A DNA stretch of 42,956 nucleotides from Scleroderma bovista (Eukaryota; Basidiomycota; Agaricomycetes; Boletales; Sclerodermataceae), in contig JAYMGJ010000013.1 of NCBI GenBank assembly GCA_037178675.1, positions 1 through 42,956 on the forward strand. The letters are read 5' to 3'. A program made the translations under genes and the position numbers. Under the pieces are notes generated by a model. The model saw nothing but the letters and a program-made list of their open reading frames with translations. It was not told the origin of the DNA and did not search any database. This document shows, piece by piece, positions 30,255 to 40,550 of this stretch (the stretch's first letter is position 1; each line of letters starts with the position of its first letter).

Positions 30255-33200
30255 CTAGAAGGTCAATTGGAATGCATGATAATCAGAGTATTTGTCTATA
30301 TAAAAAGCAGCAAATGCAGAAAGCGAATCTGTATGACTAAAGTTACGTGGAATGTGATCATTTCCATAAATGCCAATCAAGTGTGCTGGCTGCATTATGC
30401 TATCCAAGTGAATAACACTTACAACTCTCTCCTCATTTTCATCAAACTCTAGTTCTACCATCCACATGCCAGTGTATGGACAGGGTTCCTCTCCAATTAC
30501 ACTGAACCACCAGACTAAAGCACATGGATAAGAGATATTCCGATATGAGAATGAGAAAAACAAAAGCACTTGTGCAACAAACAAACCACAAAAACCTGCC
30601 AAAGAAGGATCTTTTTCAACAAAGATACAGTCATAGCAAGGTGGTCCATTTCTCCATGAGGAACATGCATGAATTTGCTGATGGTGCATATCTCCAACTC
30701 CACAAAGATCACTTGGAGCATAGAAGGTTGCAACTGCTGACTCATAGGAATATCCTTTCTCCAAGATTTGAGGGCAGGTCTGAGGAATATCAACAACTTC
30801 ATGGTTTCGTTGCTGATATACAAAGAGTGCAACAAGTTCTGGAAGTTCTGGATGACCAATATCCTCACCCATTTCAGAGAATGCTCTAAGGTGTCATGGA
30901 GCTAAGTTCAAGTTATAAATAATTAGTTAATTGCATCTATAATTGAGAACCTACAGGGACGGTGGGCTAATTGTACTGTGGTTTCTAATGTTGAATCATC
31001 AGAATCTTGAACTTCTTCCAAGGTTGTATCATCTCAAAAGCCAGCTTCTTCATACAATTCAAGAGAATCCAAAGCTTCAGGCTCAATGCCTGCTGGAACC
31101 AATGGAGTTTCAAGCAGCCCTATGATACATCCATCAATCATACTGGTGTACTTTATAATACATCATTTGATGCTTACCTTTGCCACACTGTCTAGCTCAA
31201 AAGTAGGCTATGTTGTCAAGTCGCTGATTGATGACAAGCATTTGACCCAGTGCCTGATGACAGTTTGATCTTCTCCAAGGCTTCTTAATAGCTTGAATAT
31301 GTTTGGACTCAGTAATTGATGAGCAAAGACCATTAGGTGCACCAAACTGCTGCATCATTTCCTGATAATGTGTCAAGTCCAGGTCTACTCCAGTAGGAGG
31401 TCTGGTCAAGTCTGGACGAAGGCAGACAAAGGAGGAGGGCAGAGGGCTGGACAAGGGATTAGTCCAGCCGGAGTTGGTGACCACTTGGATTCAACGACAA
31501 GGACAATGTGCGTTGATCCCTTGCGTAGGTTCCAGTCAAGGTGACAGAGATGGAGACAGAGACAGAGACAGAAACTGGAGTAGTGACTAAGTTGATTTCA
31601 GACTGAGGTGTACAAGGTAAACTAGAGGGTATTTATACTAAGTGGAAACTAGGGTCGAGTACATACGGTGACAAGTAAACAACCTAATAGCAGACAAGAA
31701 ATGACCGGAGTTAGGACTAGGTCAGGTCCGGTGAAAATAAAGTCAGGTCCAGGTAAAATAAATCAGGTCCAGTGGAAATGCTACAAGGTCTAGGATATAT
31801 CAAGTTCACGGAGAACTCACATCAAGGCAGGGTAGACGGGCAAGTGTGGTAAAGACTGGATGCGGGCTAGACCAAGGGTCGTAGTTAGTGGAAGGTTATC
31901 TGCATGACCATTGACCAGAGTAGCTGAGAATGACCGGAGTAGAGCTGTAGGGCTGCGATGTGACTGGAGTAACCAGATATGATCTGGAGTTGGACATGGT
32001 GATAACATAATGTTGGAGAGCATGAATACGGGGAATGGATATGCCACCAGGACGAATCTGGACTTCTTCAAAGATAATATGCTGAGTTTCAAAGTGTGTG
32101 AGAGCATTTTCCATTGCTGTCAAGTCAGCCTCATCCAAAGTGAATTGACGAACAATGTAGCAAAAATCCAAGAATGCTGCAATGGCTTGTACCATTTGAT
32201 TAGGCACATAATGAACAATAGCAGGAAGGAAGATCTATAATACAAAGATGAGAAATAATTACATAAAAAGTTTCTAACACTTACTTTCATAAGAGCTTTT
32301 GAGTCATTCCCAGTCCACTGTTTAAATCCCACAACCTTGAGGAAATCATCTAAGGCCTGGAAAGGGTGGAGCAGCAGCAATACTAGTATTGTTATTTAAC
32401 CATTATCCCAAGATTAATAGAATGTAAATTCTTACCAGTGATCAATATCAGCCAAGATAGCAGATGCATTTTCTTGATATGCCCATTCAATATATTTCTC
32501 TACCCAGGACACCAAATGATCTTTAAATGTTCCCTTGATAATTTGATGAAGAATATCTGGTGCAATTAATTGATGTATACCTGCTCTAGGAAAGGCAGCT
32601 GTAAATGGCTAATATATAGTTGAATCAATGGCAGTGGCTTGAAAACCATTAAAGGGCCTACCAAAATATCATCAACTATTCCATATTCTTTCCAAAGTAC
32701 TTGTGATTGAAACTTCTCCATAAGAAGTCTAGTGTGTTTGTGACAATGTGGACAAGCATTCTCCTTGCCATCCAGATTTGTACAATGTGCAGTACATCTA
32801 ACATAACCCACTTTATTAAACTACAATGTAAATGGTTTAAATATATTACTCATTTTGGACACCATCCTTGAACAATACAAGCCAGCAAGGCTTGCTCTGG
32901 ATAATCAGCAATATATGGACCAATACCATATATAACCCTTTGATAATGTCCATCAGCACATAATGTTACTTCTGGTTTCAACATTGCTGGACACATTGTT
33001 TCAAGTGCAGCAGTCAATGAGGAATGGAACAAATGGCACTGAAAAGTGTGAAATTCTGGATCTGCTATTGTGTTTCTCATTAAATAAATAAATAAAAAAT
33101 AGAAGAGAGCTTATGACTTACTCTTGGGTATAGAAAGAAATCCCAATAAGCTCACAGCTTGACCATGGCCACAGTGTGCACAATTATGCACATTTCCAGT

Positions 33201-33480
33201 ACTAATGTAGATTGGCCAATACTCATTATTTCCAGTTGCAACTGAGACAGTGGTTTTATCACTTCCTAGAATGATAGGCACAAATATTGCACCAATTTTC
33301 TGGGTCCTTTGAGAGTTCATTCTAAAATCAAAGTCAATCAAAAATCATATTAACAAATCCCAACCACTTACACATTGCTCCCATGCCCAGTTTCCAGTCA
33401 TGAAATCTGACCAAACTCGCTGATGGTTATGACACTCAGAAGGTGGAAGTTCAGAAGTAAATTTAGGCACTTCAGTCAAC
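30255..33480 (-). pseudogene. Plavaka-type transposase gene, nearly full length, decayed
   Basis: Plavaka is a CACTA-like DNA transposon family of Agaricomycetes. In order on the minus strand: WSDFMTGNWAWEQ (about 33385), FVPIILGSDKTTVSVATG and YWPIYISTGNVHN (33300-33180), FHTFQCHLFHSSL and YIADYPEQALLACIVQG (33050-32860), CTAHCTNLDG (32790), ILHQIIKGTFKDHLVSWVEKY (about 32530), FKQWTGNDSKALMK (32330), FLDFCYIVRQFTLDEADL (32170), then after a solo LTR FGAPNGLCSSITESKHI (31340). The C-terminus 30872-30255 has VATFYAPSDLCGVGDMH, WRNGPPCYDCIFVEKDP and YPCALVWWFSVIGEEP. Introns of about 50 bp with GT...AG ends remain (for example 33322-33371). Stops such as the one near 31037 and the loss of sequence beyond 33480 make it inactive. 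Confidence 0.92.
31371..32007 (-). mobile_element. Solo LTR C inside the Plavaka gene (637 bp)
   Basis: On the minus strand it begins TGTTATCACCATGTCC and ends CTGGACTTGACA. A perfect 5-bp target duplication TAATG is at 31366-31370 and 32008-32012. Removal restores the transposase reading HYQEMMQQFGAPNG. The TATA-like AGTATAAATACC is at 31629-31640 on the minus strand. Confidence 0.95.
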
Positions 33481-33489
33481 CCCCTTTGG

Positions 33490-33720
33490 GGACCTATTAG
33501 GTTCGTATTCTTCTACAGATGTATCCACCTAATAGGTCTTGTTTTATGGATATTCCCCAATGCTGGGGCTTTCACCAGTACCATACATGGGGATTCTCCC
33601 AAGCATGGGCCTTTCACCAGAGCCATGCCTGGGGATTCTCCAGGGCACTATTGAACAGCAGTGGAGAAATACATTTCTCCATAACCAATATACCTATGTG
33701 ACATGATGTAACAGAGTGTC
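33490..33720. repeat. Hairpin and short tandem repeat
   Basis: GACCTATTAGG at about 33492 and the inverse CCTAATAGGTC at 33528-33538 form a hairpin. A GGGATTCTCC / CTTTCACCAG motif then repeats about three times with a period of about 43 bp (33545-33650). Confidence 0.65.
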
Positions 33721-33729
33721 TGGGGTCCA

Positions 33730-33975
33730 GGCACAACTTTCTCCAGCGTGAATGGACCTTTATTTGACCACTTTCCCCAGGATGAATAGACCTAAATATG
33801 GGTTAAATGGAAACTTTTCTCAGCACAAATACACCTAAATTGGGGTTAAATGTGGACTTTTCCCAGCATAAATACACCTAAATATGGGTTGAATGGAAAC
33901 TTTTCTCAGCATAAATACACCCAAATATGGTTTAAATGGAGACTTTTCCCAGCATTAATACATCTAAAATCAACA
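33730..33975. repeat. Minisatellite, about 4-5 units of 52-58 bp
   Basis: Unit core: ACTTTTCTCAGCATAAATAC, then ACCTAAATATGGGTTAAATG. Units drift from left to right. Confidence 0.85.
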
Positions 33976-34380
33976 GCATGTTGAAGTCAGATATTGATGC
34001 ACTGGTTATAAACAATAGTTCCTGGATGATTGCATCTGCACAAGTGAAACAATCAGATTGCACATGAAAAATAAATAAAAAACTGACTGGTAGGTCTGAG
34101 CTGCACTGGGGGAAGATTCAATTGTCCATCTGGTCTCTAAAAGACTGGACCGATCAAGCCCAGCTCCTAGGGCACCTGCATCTGCTGAATGAGACCCAAT
34201 ATCCAAAACACAAGCATTCAGAAATAGAATCACAGCTTACCACTAAATAGTTTCATACCATGCAACTGCCCACGTCTCTGTAAGAGCTTACTCTGATACC
34301 AGTGATATCATCATGGTGGATATCTCTATCAATGATTTTAGCCCTCAAAATATATATGAGGGAGGGGGTCAGTAGTGGGT
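33976..34380. other. Unassigned spacer
   Basis: No gene or repeat was recognised. Confidence 0.4.
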
Positions 34381-34884
34381 GGGTCCCACACCCCCCTCCT
34401 CAAACCTTGGGATACTTGCTGTTCCACAAAATGTGGAGAAATTTGAGGTCTGGTGGAAGATAAGTTGTATTAAAGTAATGGCCTGGATAACTTTCAGAGT
34501 TTGCTGTGATGGTAGAGTCACAATAAATCACACACTGATAGAATCCTTTCCATATATCTAATCCACTGCCAAGTCTCCCAAGCCCCTCCTCCCTCCTTCA
34601 AGGCTTGGTGAATGATAGGTTGCAATGAAGTAGAATCCTTTTCATATATCTAATCCACCACCAAGTCTCCCCAGCCCCCCCTACCACCTGCCATCTGCTG
34701 CCTCCCCCCCTCCTTTGAGACTTGGTGAAAGATAAGTTGCAATGAAGTAGAATCCTTTCCATATATCTAATCCATCACTGAGTCTCCCACCCCCCCCCTC
34801 CTGCCTGCTGCCTCTCCCCCCTCCTTTGAGGCTTAGTGAGAGATGAATTGCAATGAAGTAGAATCCTTTCCATATATCTAATCC
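34381..34884. repeat. Tandem repeat of about 90-117-bp units, left part
   Basis: TTTCCATATATCTAATCC recurs at about 34545, 34638 (one change), 34757 and 34867. Each is followed by an AAGTCTCCC tract, a C-rich run and CTTGGTGAAAGATAAGTTGCA. The array stops at 34884, where the MPP-beta fragment begins, and resumes at 35582. Confidence 0.88.
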
Positions 34885-35581
34885 TGCAAGTGAGGTGTCT
34901 GTGATTTGGTAGTGACAAGTTGTCTGCCAATGTCTTCCACAATGGCAGTGGTCCCATCAAGGCTGAGAGGTAGGCCAGCCTTGAGTTGGCTCTTGGCATG
35001 CTCAGTCTTGACATCCATAGGAACTGTTGACATATGGGTCCACTCCTTCAGCATGGAGTGTGCCATGTCATTGAGATTCATCAAGATCTCCAAGACCAAA
35101 TAAATACCTCAAAGACCAGTACCAGAGTAGTAGAAGTAGAGAATGACATGAAACTGTTGGCAAGGTTGTTCAAGGAGATGATGTGGGAAAGACATGATGG
35201 CAGAAGAGGGACAGCACTGGGTAACCTGTGCCAGTTGCCTATGATAGATTGCATGAATGAACATGGGGAAGTAGTTTGGTGAGCTCCAGCCCACACCCTC
35301 TACTGGGAGAGTAACATGTATGCATGGAATTTTGTCATCCCAGATGCACACCTCTAGCCAATGAAGCTGGATCACAGGTGAGCAAGAGGACCAAGAGGAA
35401 CAGGATTAGGGGAGACAGGAAGAGAAGAAAAGTGCTTTTCAGCAAGCTTGGTGAGTTCATCATGGTCAATGCCACCTGTACCCATAAGTACCATTTGATC
35501 AGCAGTATAGTTGATGTTGATGTGGTTGGCAAGGTCATTGCACTTAATGGACAGGATGTTTGCTTGGGATGCAGGCATGCT
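34885..35581 (-). pseudogene. MAS1: Fragment of mitochondrial processing peptidase beta subunit
   Basis: MPP-beta removes presequences from imported proteins in the mitochondrial matrix. Here about 230 residues from the middle and C-terminal half are seen on the minus strand: NILSIKCNDLANHININYTAD, KLAEKHFSSLPVSPNP, VEGVGWSSPNYFPM, SCLSHIISLNNLANSFMSFSTS, MNLNDMAHSMLKEWTHMS and LDGTTAIVEDIGRQLVTT. The N-terminal zinc-binding HxxEH part is not present. The blocks lie in three frames with stops (for example YYSGTGL-stop-GIYLV). No intron is visible across about 690 bp. The fragment ends abruptly at copies of a tandem-repeat unit on both sides. The family is sure. How it arrived (retrocopy or capture by a transposon) is inference. 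Confidence 0.88.
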
Positions 35582-35750
35582 GGATCCTTTCCATATATTT
35601 AATCCACCACCAAGTCTTCTTAGCCCCCCCCCACCTCCACTTTCTCATCCTTCTGTCCATCTGTGCCCCCATTCACCCCACCCTCCCCCCTCCCCCCTCT
35701 TTTGAGACCTTGTAAATAAGTGGCAATGAGGTGATAGCCTGGATAATGGT
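35582..35750. repeat. Tandem repeat, right part
   Basis: GATCCTTTCCATATATTTAATCC followed by a CCACCACCAAGTC tract, a long C/T-rich stretch and a TTTTGAGACCTTGTAAATAAG end, the same unit as at 34545-34884. Confidence 0.85.
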
Positions 35751-35849
35751 TGAAGTTTGCTAGAACAGACTTAAACTGGAAATGTAAAACTACATCAAAT
35801 GGTGATTGTATGGTATGGATGCTTGATAGAATTTCCATTAGTAGGCATG

Positions 35850-36203
35850 GAGAATTTACCAGCTGGGTGGAGGAATCCCAACCAAGTGTGGGAAAATCCC
35901 ATACTAATGTGGAGAATCCCCAACATAAACATGGAGATTCTCCAAGCTGGTGTGGAGAAATCCCAAACTATGTGGCGAATTCCCAATATATACATGGAGA
36001 TTCTCCAAGCTGGTGTGGAGAAATCCCATCCTTGTATGGAGAAATCCCAGTGTAGTGTGGAGAATTCCCAATATAGACATGGAGATTCTCCAAGCAGGAC
36101 TCAAGAAATCCCATCCTAATGTGGAGAAATCTCAAGCTAATGTGGCAAATCCCCAACATGCACATGGATATTCTCCAAGCAGTGCTGTAGAATTCCCAGC
36201 CTT
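35850..36203. repeat. Minisatellite built on GGAGAAATCCCA, left part
   Basis: Short 20-27-bp subrepeats (GTGTGGAGAAATCCCA, GCGAATTCCCAATATA, CATGGAGATTCTCCAAGC) form higher-order units of about 85-110 bp. GGAGATTCTCC is itself palindromic. The last 13 bp, AATTCCCAGCCTT (36191-36203), are duplicated at 37362. Confidence 0.9.
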
Positions 36204-37361
36204 TTTTTTGCATTCAAATTATGGTCATTTTAGAGACTACCCTATGTTAGACCTTGCATGCAGAAAGAACACTGTGGTGGTGGATGTGTTGTTAAGGTTC
36301 CTTTCATATTGTAAGTCAGGGATAAACCCAGGACAAAGCCAGTGCCATGAAAAGGGGGGGTGGGGGGATGGGGCCATCCTGAATGGAGCCTAGGTGGGGG
36401 GGGGTGAATAGTAACAGGTAAATGGACAATAGCTACCAGGGGTGCAGCAGAGGGGCTATCAGATATGTAGAGGTTGCCATTTGAGTCAAGGCCCAGGGAC
36501 CTCCTAGTACCACTAGCAAATTCCACTAAGAGCAATCTCGCAACATCATCTGGCAGAGTAGAGGTGGATATAGGAACAATAGAGGAGTTGATGTGTTTTA
36601 AAAAATCAGGGCACTGAGGGTCATCAATGACCTGTTATAGCCACACATGGCCATGGTGGGTGGTTCCTTCCTCTGTGGAGCATTCAGATGAGGTGGATGT
36701 GTGGGAAGGGGCCAGCACCAAAGGGGTAGCCTGCAGCTGAGAGGGGGGGGGGTAGAGGATGCCTCATGTTTGGAGCAGAAGGCTTTGAATTCACAATGCA
36801 GGGCCACTAACTCTGCATGGAGCTCTGTAATAACTGCAGTGGGGGGAGTGCTGGGGGTATGGCCAGGCTGAGCCCTAGCCATGAAGGCAGAGGCAGAGGG
36901 AGGAGGCTTCACTTGGGCCTGCTGTGCATGCAGGTGTATCAGCATATTATTCTGGTAGAGCTGGACATAGGCCCATAGGACCCTGCCAGTCTCAGGATTG
37001 AGCACCTGAGTGGTGAGCTGGGACTTAAAGGAGTGGAAGTGGAGACTAGCCACTGAACAGCCTTCAGGCTATCTTCTTACACACTATTGGAATGATGGGG
37101 ACATGAAAGGACTTGCCAGCACTAGGGCCAGCCCTGGTTGTCCAAGACCAGGTTTGAGGGTGGGCAGCTAATGTTGGAGAACTGAGTGAGGGACAGCAGG
37201 AGGAATGAAGCAAGCACAGAGCCCTTGTGGAAAGAGTGGTAGTGCTTTCCAATCTCAGAGAGGAGAACTAATATGCACAGGGCTATTGTGGAGCACTGGT
37301 GCTTGGGGGGAAGGACTGTTCCTGAAGGGGAAGGTGGTGGTAACTGATCAAGAGGCATTAT
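36204..37361 (-). mobile_element. Poly(A) retroposon R, copy 2 (about 1.16 kb)
   Basis: It is flanked by the 13-bp duplication AATTCCCAGCCTT (36191-36203 and 37362-37374). On the minus strand it begins ATAATGCCTCTTG, the same point (within two bases) as copy 1, and ends in A8, seen as T at 36202-36209. It sits inside a minisatellite whose two halves join when it is removed. The 3' portion differs in length from copy 1. Confidence 0.85.
36400..37358 (-). pseudogene. Proline-rich ORF of retroposon R, copy 2 (frameshifted)
   Basis: The protein is not recognised. It starts MPLDQLPPPSPSG (37358) and runs through LSEIGKHYHSFHKGS. Frames then shift repeatedly, with WSWTTRAGPSAGKSFHVP matching WSWTTKAGPNGGKTFSVP of copy 1. 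The largest stretch (37053-36598) carries FKSQLTTQVLNPETG, LYQNNMLIHLHAQQA and ELHAELVALHCEFKAF. A final block GLDSNGNLYIS lies near 36480. The order is identical to copy 1. At least three frameshifts are needed, so this copy does not encode a protein. Confidence 0.6.
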
Positions 37362-37374
37362 AATTCCCAGCCTT

Positions 37375-37620
37375 GTGTGGAGAAATCCCAATATAGTCAG
37401 GTGAAATTTCAATGTCGTATAGATAAATCCCTGAAGAGGGGAATTCCCAATGTTGAGTACAGAATCCTCATGTTGGGGTGGAGAAATCCCCATTGTAGTG
37501 TGGAACATCCTCAAGCTTCTATGGAGAATCTCCAAGTCAGTGTGAAGAATTCCCAATATAGCCATGGAGCACCTTCAAGCTGGTGTAGGTAATCACTGAC
37601 TTATTGTGGAAAATTCCCAG
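37375..37620. repeat. Minisatellite built on GGAGAAATCCCA, right part
   Basis: Same subrepeats as 35850-36203 (GTGTGGAGAAATCCCAATAT, GGAATTCCCAATGTTG, GGAGAATCTCCAAG), separated from it by retroposon copy 2. Confidence 0.85.
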
Positions 37621-38309
37621 GTAGGTGCAGAATGTAGTGTAGAAACCCCCCAAATGTACATCCTTAATATCCAACCATGGTGCAATCATCACAAATATTG
37701 TCACTCAGAAGTGCAAGACTTTTAATCCTGTTATTGACAGCTGACTATTATTGTGATGAAGACCTTCCACAATAAATGTGAACTTGTCATGCACAACATC
37801 CTCATATATATTCATTCTTTGTGGGTTTTGTACTCCAGTGTTTGAGCACCATTCATATCAAACTTAATGTTATTCACACCCTGACAGTTTACAGCAAGGA
37901 GGGTCATCCATTTCTAGCAAGTCACACAGGTAGATAACCAACAACAGGTTTAATTGGTATAGTGGTATGCCAGACCATAGAATGAAAGAAAGCACATTAG
38001 GTCTGACTCAAGTCCATGAGAAGGACAGTATATACAACAGACAATATTTGTAATGGAGTACAAAGAAAAAATCATGGAGCAGGATAAGGGTATAAGTATT
38101 TCGTAGCTCATAGCTTGAGGCCTTCAAGGGCCAGGCATCATTGCACTCCTGTACCATACCTTAGTAGTGCATGTAGTGGTCATGTGGATAACTGTCTTCA
38201 TCATCCGACTCATAACCATGACATCTCTTGTGTGAAGGCTCTCGATATACATATTCCACCACACTATTATTTGTTAGTCACTGTGTAGAGGTCAGAATAA
38301 TGACATACC
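37621..38309. other. Unassigned spacer
   Basis: No gene was recognised. A tRNA-like string at about 37951 was considered and rejected. Confidence 0.4.
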
Positions 38310-38315
38310 TGACTG

Positions 38316-40174
38316 TCAAGGGCAGTGCTGGGGGCGTGGGGTTGGAGAACAGCTGTGAGAGTGCCTCACATGGGTAGCATGCTGGTAGTGAGTTGGTGTG
38401 GAATGGCGTGTATGCTGGCCAGGGGGTAAGTGAGCTGTTGAGGACACATTTGATGGGACATGACCACATGCAGGTGGCTGCAGTGACTCGGCTGGTGGAG
38501 ATGAGGCAGGGGGACTCAAGTGATGAGGTGCTGCTTCAGAGGGTTGATGTGTGTTACAACTAGTGGCCACATTCACAGGCCCATGCCCTCGCATAATTGG
38601 GGGTGGTGACTCGCAACCAGAAGGTGGGGATGGAGGAAGAGACGAGGAGGCTGTTCTCTCCTGAGGGCAAGAGGGCTGCATGTGCTTTGGAACCCCACTG
38701 AGGAACATCTGCAAGTCTGAGAGAATGTGAAGGGGACAATTATGAGTGTCGATTATGAGCGGAATGGTGAACATCTTTGGGTCAGATTTTCAAAGCAGGT
38801 CACATTGCTCTGAATCACCCCAGTTAGATTGCTAGCAGTCCAAATTTGACTTAACTCACCAGTGGTCCAATCCCTCAGGTAGAGCAATGACTTGGGTAAT
38901 GGCACCACTCCAGCACCCTCATCATCCTCATCGCCACGGTAGGCCGCACCCATTTGTTCCTTCAGGAAGGGTACAGTGAGAGCTCGGAGCTCATCAGCAT
39001 TGAGACTCTTGATGTTGAAGTTAGCACCAACAGCAGGGACCCCAGCAGGCCAGTTGATGATTGTATAGTGATATACATATAGAAGGTTAAGGACCGACTT
39101 CCAGGAAACATTTTTCTGAGAGCATGTGATGTTAACCTCATCTGATCAAGATTCAGCACCTGTCCAGTAATGAAATACTCGGACTTACAGAACTTGTGCA
39201 TGAGGATCAAAGGTAAAACTTGGTGATTGTGGTCATGCCTCAATTCCAGCTGTTTTATCCCAAGCACTGGGTCATATTGAGGCTGTGGGGGCACAGCAAA
39301 ATTGGGTAGAGACACGGAAGCATCAGGGTTGGCGGCTTTATATCTAGGGGATGATGAGCCATTAACAACCATACAAATAATAAATCAGACTTGCTTGATA
39401 ATTGTAGCGAGGTAGTCCAATAGTTTGGATATATCTGTCTGCCTTTCACTGGCCAACTCCATACATAACAAGGAGCCAGCAAAGATACCCTGGGCCTGGC
39501 GTGGTGCTTCAAGACTTCCCATGTAAATGACACACCCAAGGATATGGATTCCCTCTACATTGCACCAAGTTTGCACCTGAATAACGAGTTAATTAAGAAA
39601 AAGAAAGCAACAAGAGAGAAACATTACCGCCTGTGCAAATGCATCTCTGCAGGTCATCAGCCGCCCAACCATTGCCTTCGCATTCATATCCTTGATGCTA
39701 GCAACACTCTCAGTCCAGAACGTGCAGATGATCTCCTATAGCTCCGCATGCTCTTCATTGTCTTTGTGCATCTTGTAATGCTTCAATTGGCAGGCATGAT
39801 AGTCCTTCGTGGCCTCTATAATCAAGTCATCGTACAGCACAAGCTAAAAGATAGGAAGAAACATACCTCTTGCCATCTTAGGATAGGCATCAGCATACCA
39901 TGCCTGGTGCATGTTCCATATTGACTCAGCCTGAGTTGCCTTCGTACTAAGGCCAGCAGCAGCCATGATGGTTCCGAGAGATTTGCCATACTCATCCGCA
40001 ATGGCTTGGGCCTCCTCAGCTGTTTGCTTGCCAAGTGCTTGGGCCTTCTGTATGGTGTTCATGGAAAGCCTATCAGGTTTGAGACTTTGAGCATCTTCGC
40101 CCTCATTGTCAGTACCAAATTCTTCACTGCCAGCAGGCCGAGCAGATTTGTTCTTGGCCTTCTTACGGGGGACA
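38316..40174 (-). pseudogene. Unrecognised intron-containing gene, 5' end cut by a gypsy LTR
   Basis: On the minus strand the reading enters at about 40170 with a basic stretch (PRKKAKNKSARPAG) and continues MNTIQKAQALGKQTAEEAQAI, LGTIMAAAGLSTKATQAES and IWNMHQAWYADAYPKM. Next come DDLIIEATKDYHACQLKHY and MVGRLMTCRDAFAQA. A 51-bp intron (GTAATG...TTCAG, 39577-39627) leads to VQTWCNVEGIHILGCVIYMG, RQAQGIFAGSLLCMELASERQ, LELRHDHNHQVLPLILMHKF, NFNIKSLNADELRALTVPFL and a final exon MFTIPLIIDTHNC, ending in a Pro/Ser/His-rich tail at 38316. Further short introns are likely near 39370, 39120 and 38780-38860. I know of no function. It resembles, from memory, uncharacterised multicopy proteins of Agaricomycetes. 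There is no start codon or promoter because LTR D is inserted at 40175. Confidence 0.6.
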
Positions 40175-40550
40175 TGTTACAAACCAACTTTTTATCTTAT
40201 CTAATCTGTGATTAGATAATGTTTATCTTATCTTGGTGTACAGCCTCTGTCTTATCTACCTAGTCTAGACCTAACCTTGTGCTGTACATGCTGCCACCCT
40301 TGACATCATTACACATAGCTTTAGCTCCACAGTGATGTCATTACATAGCCTTCTGCCTGCACATAGCCTTGTGTAGCCCTTGTGTATAGTAGTATATATA
40401 CAGTGCAATCCAGCACCCAGAGGCTCCTCATTCGAGCTCATCTTGGGTCTTTGCTCTAGATACTCGTGTCCTATCCCTCTCAGAGTCTTAGTGTGTGGTC
40501 GGGTCCTTGGTGTTTGCCTAGGGTTGTCTCACCTGAGCTCGAATTTACAC
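40175..40550 (+). mobile_element. 5' LTR of a second gypsy D element
   Basis: It starts TGTTACAAACCAACTT and aligns with 18596-18960, including TATATATA at 40393-40400. The 3' border is estimated near AATTTACACA (40542-40551). It interrupts the gene at 38316-40174. No matching target duplication can be read because the element's far end is not in the window. Confidence 0.82.

Noticed and set aside
34885..35581. Functional mitochondrial peptidase gene
   Set aside because: It lacks the N-terminal catalytic part and has stops and frameshifts.
35750..36393. Repeat proteins of 66-147 aa (MEILQAGVEKS type)
   Set aside because: Translations of the GGAGAAATCCCA minisatellite in several frames, with no independent sign of coding.
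37950..38030. tRNA-like string (ATTGGTATAGTGGTATGCC followed by a weak GACTCAAGTCC)
   Set aside because: It resembles an A box and a poor B box, but no acceptor stem pairs and no anticodon stem can be drawn.
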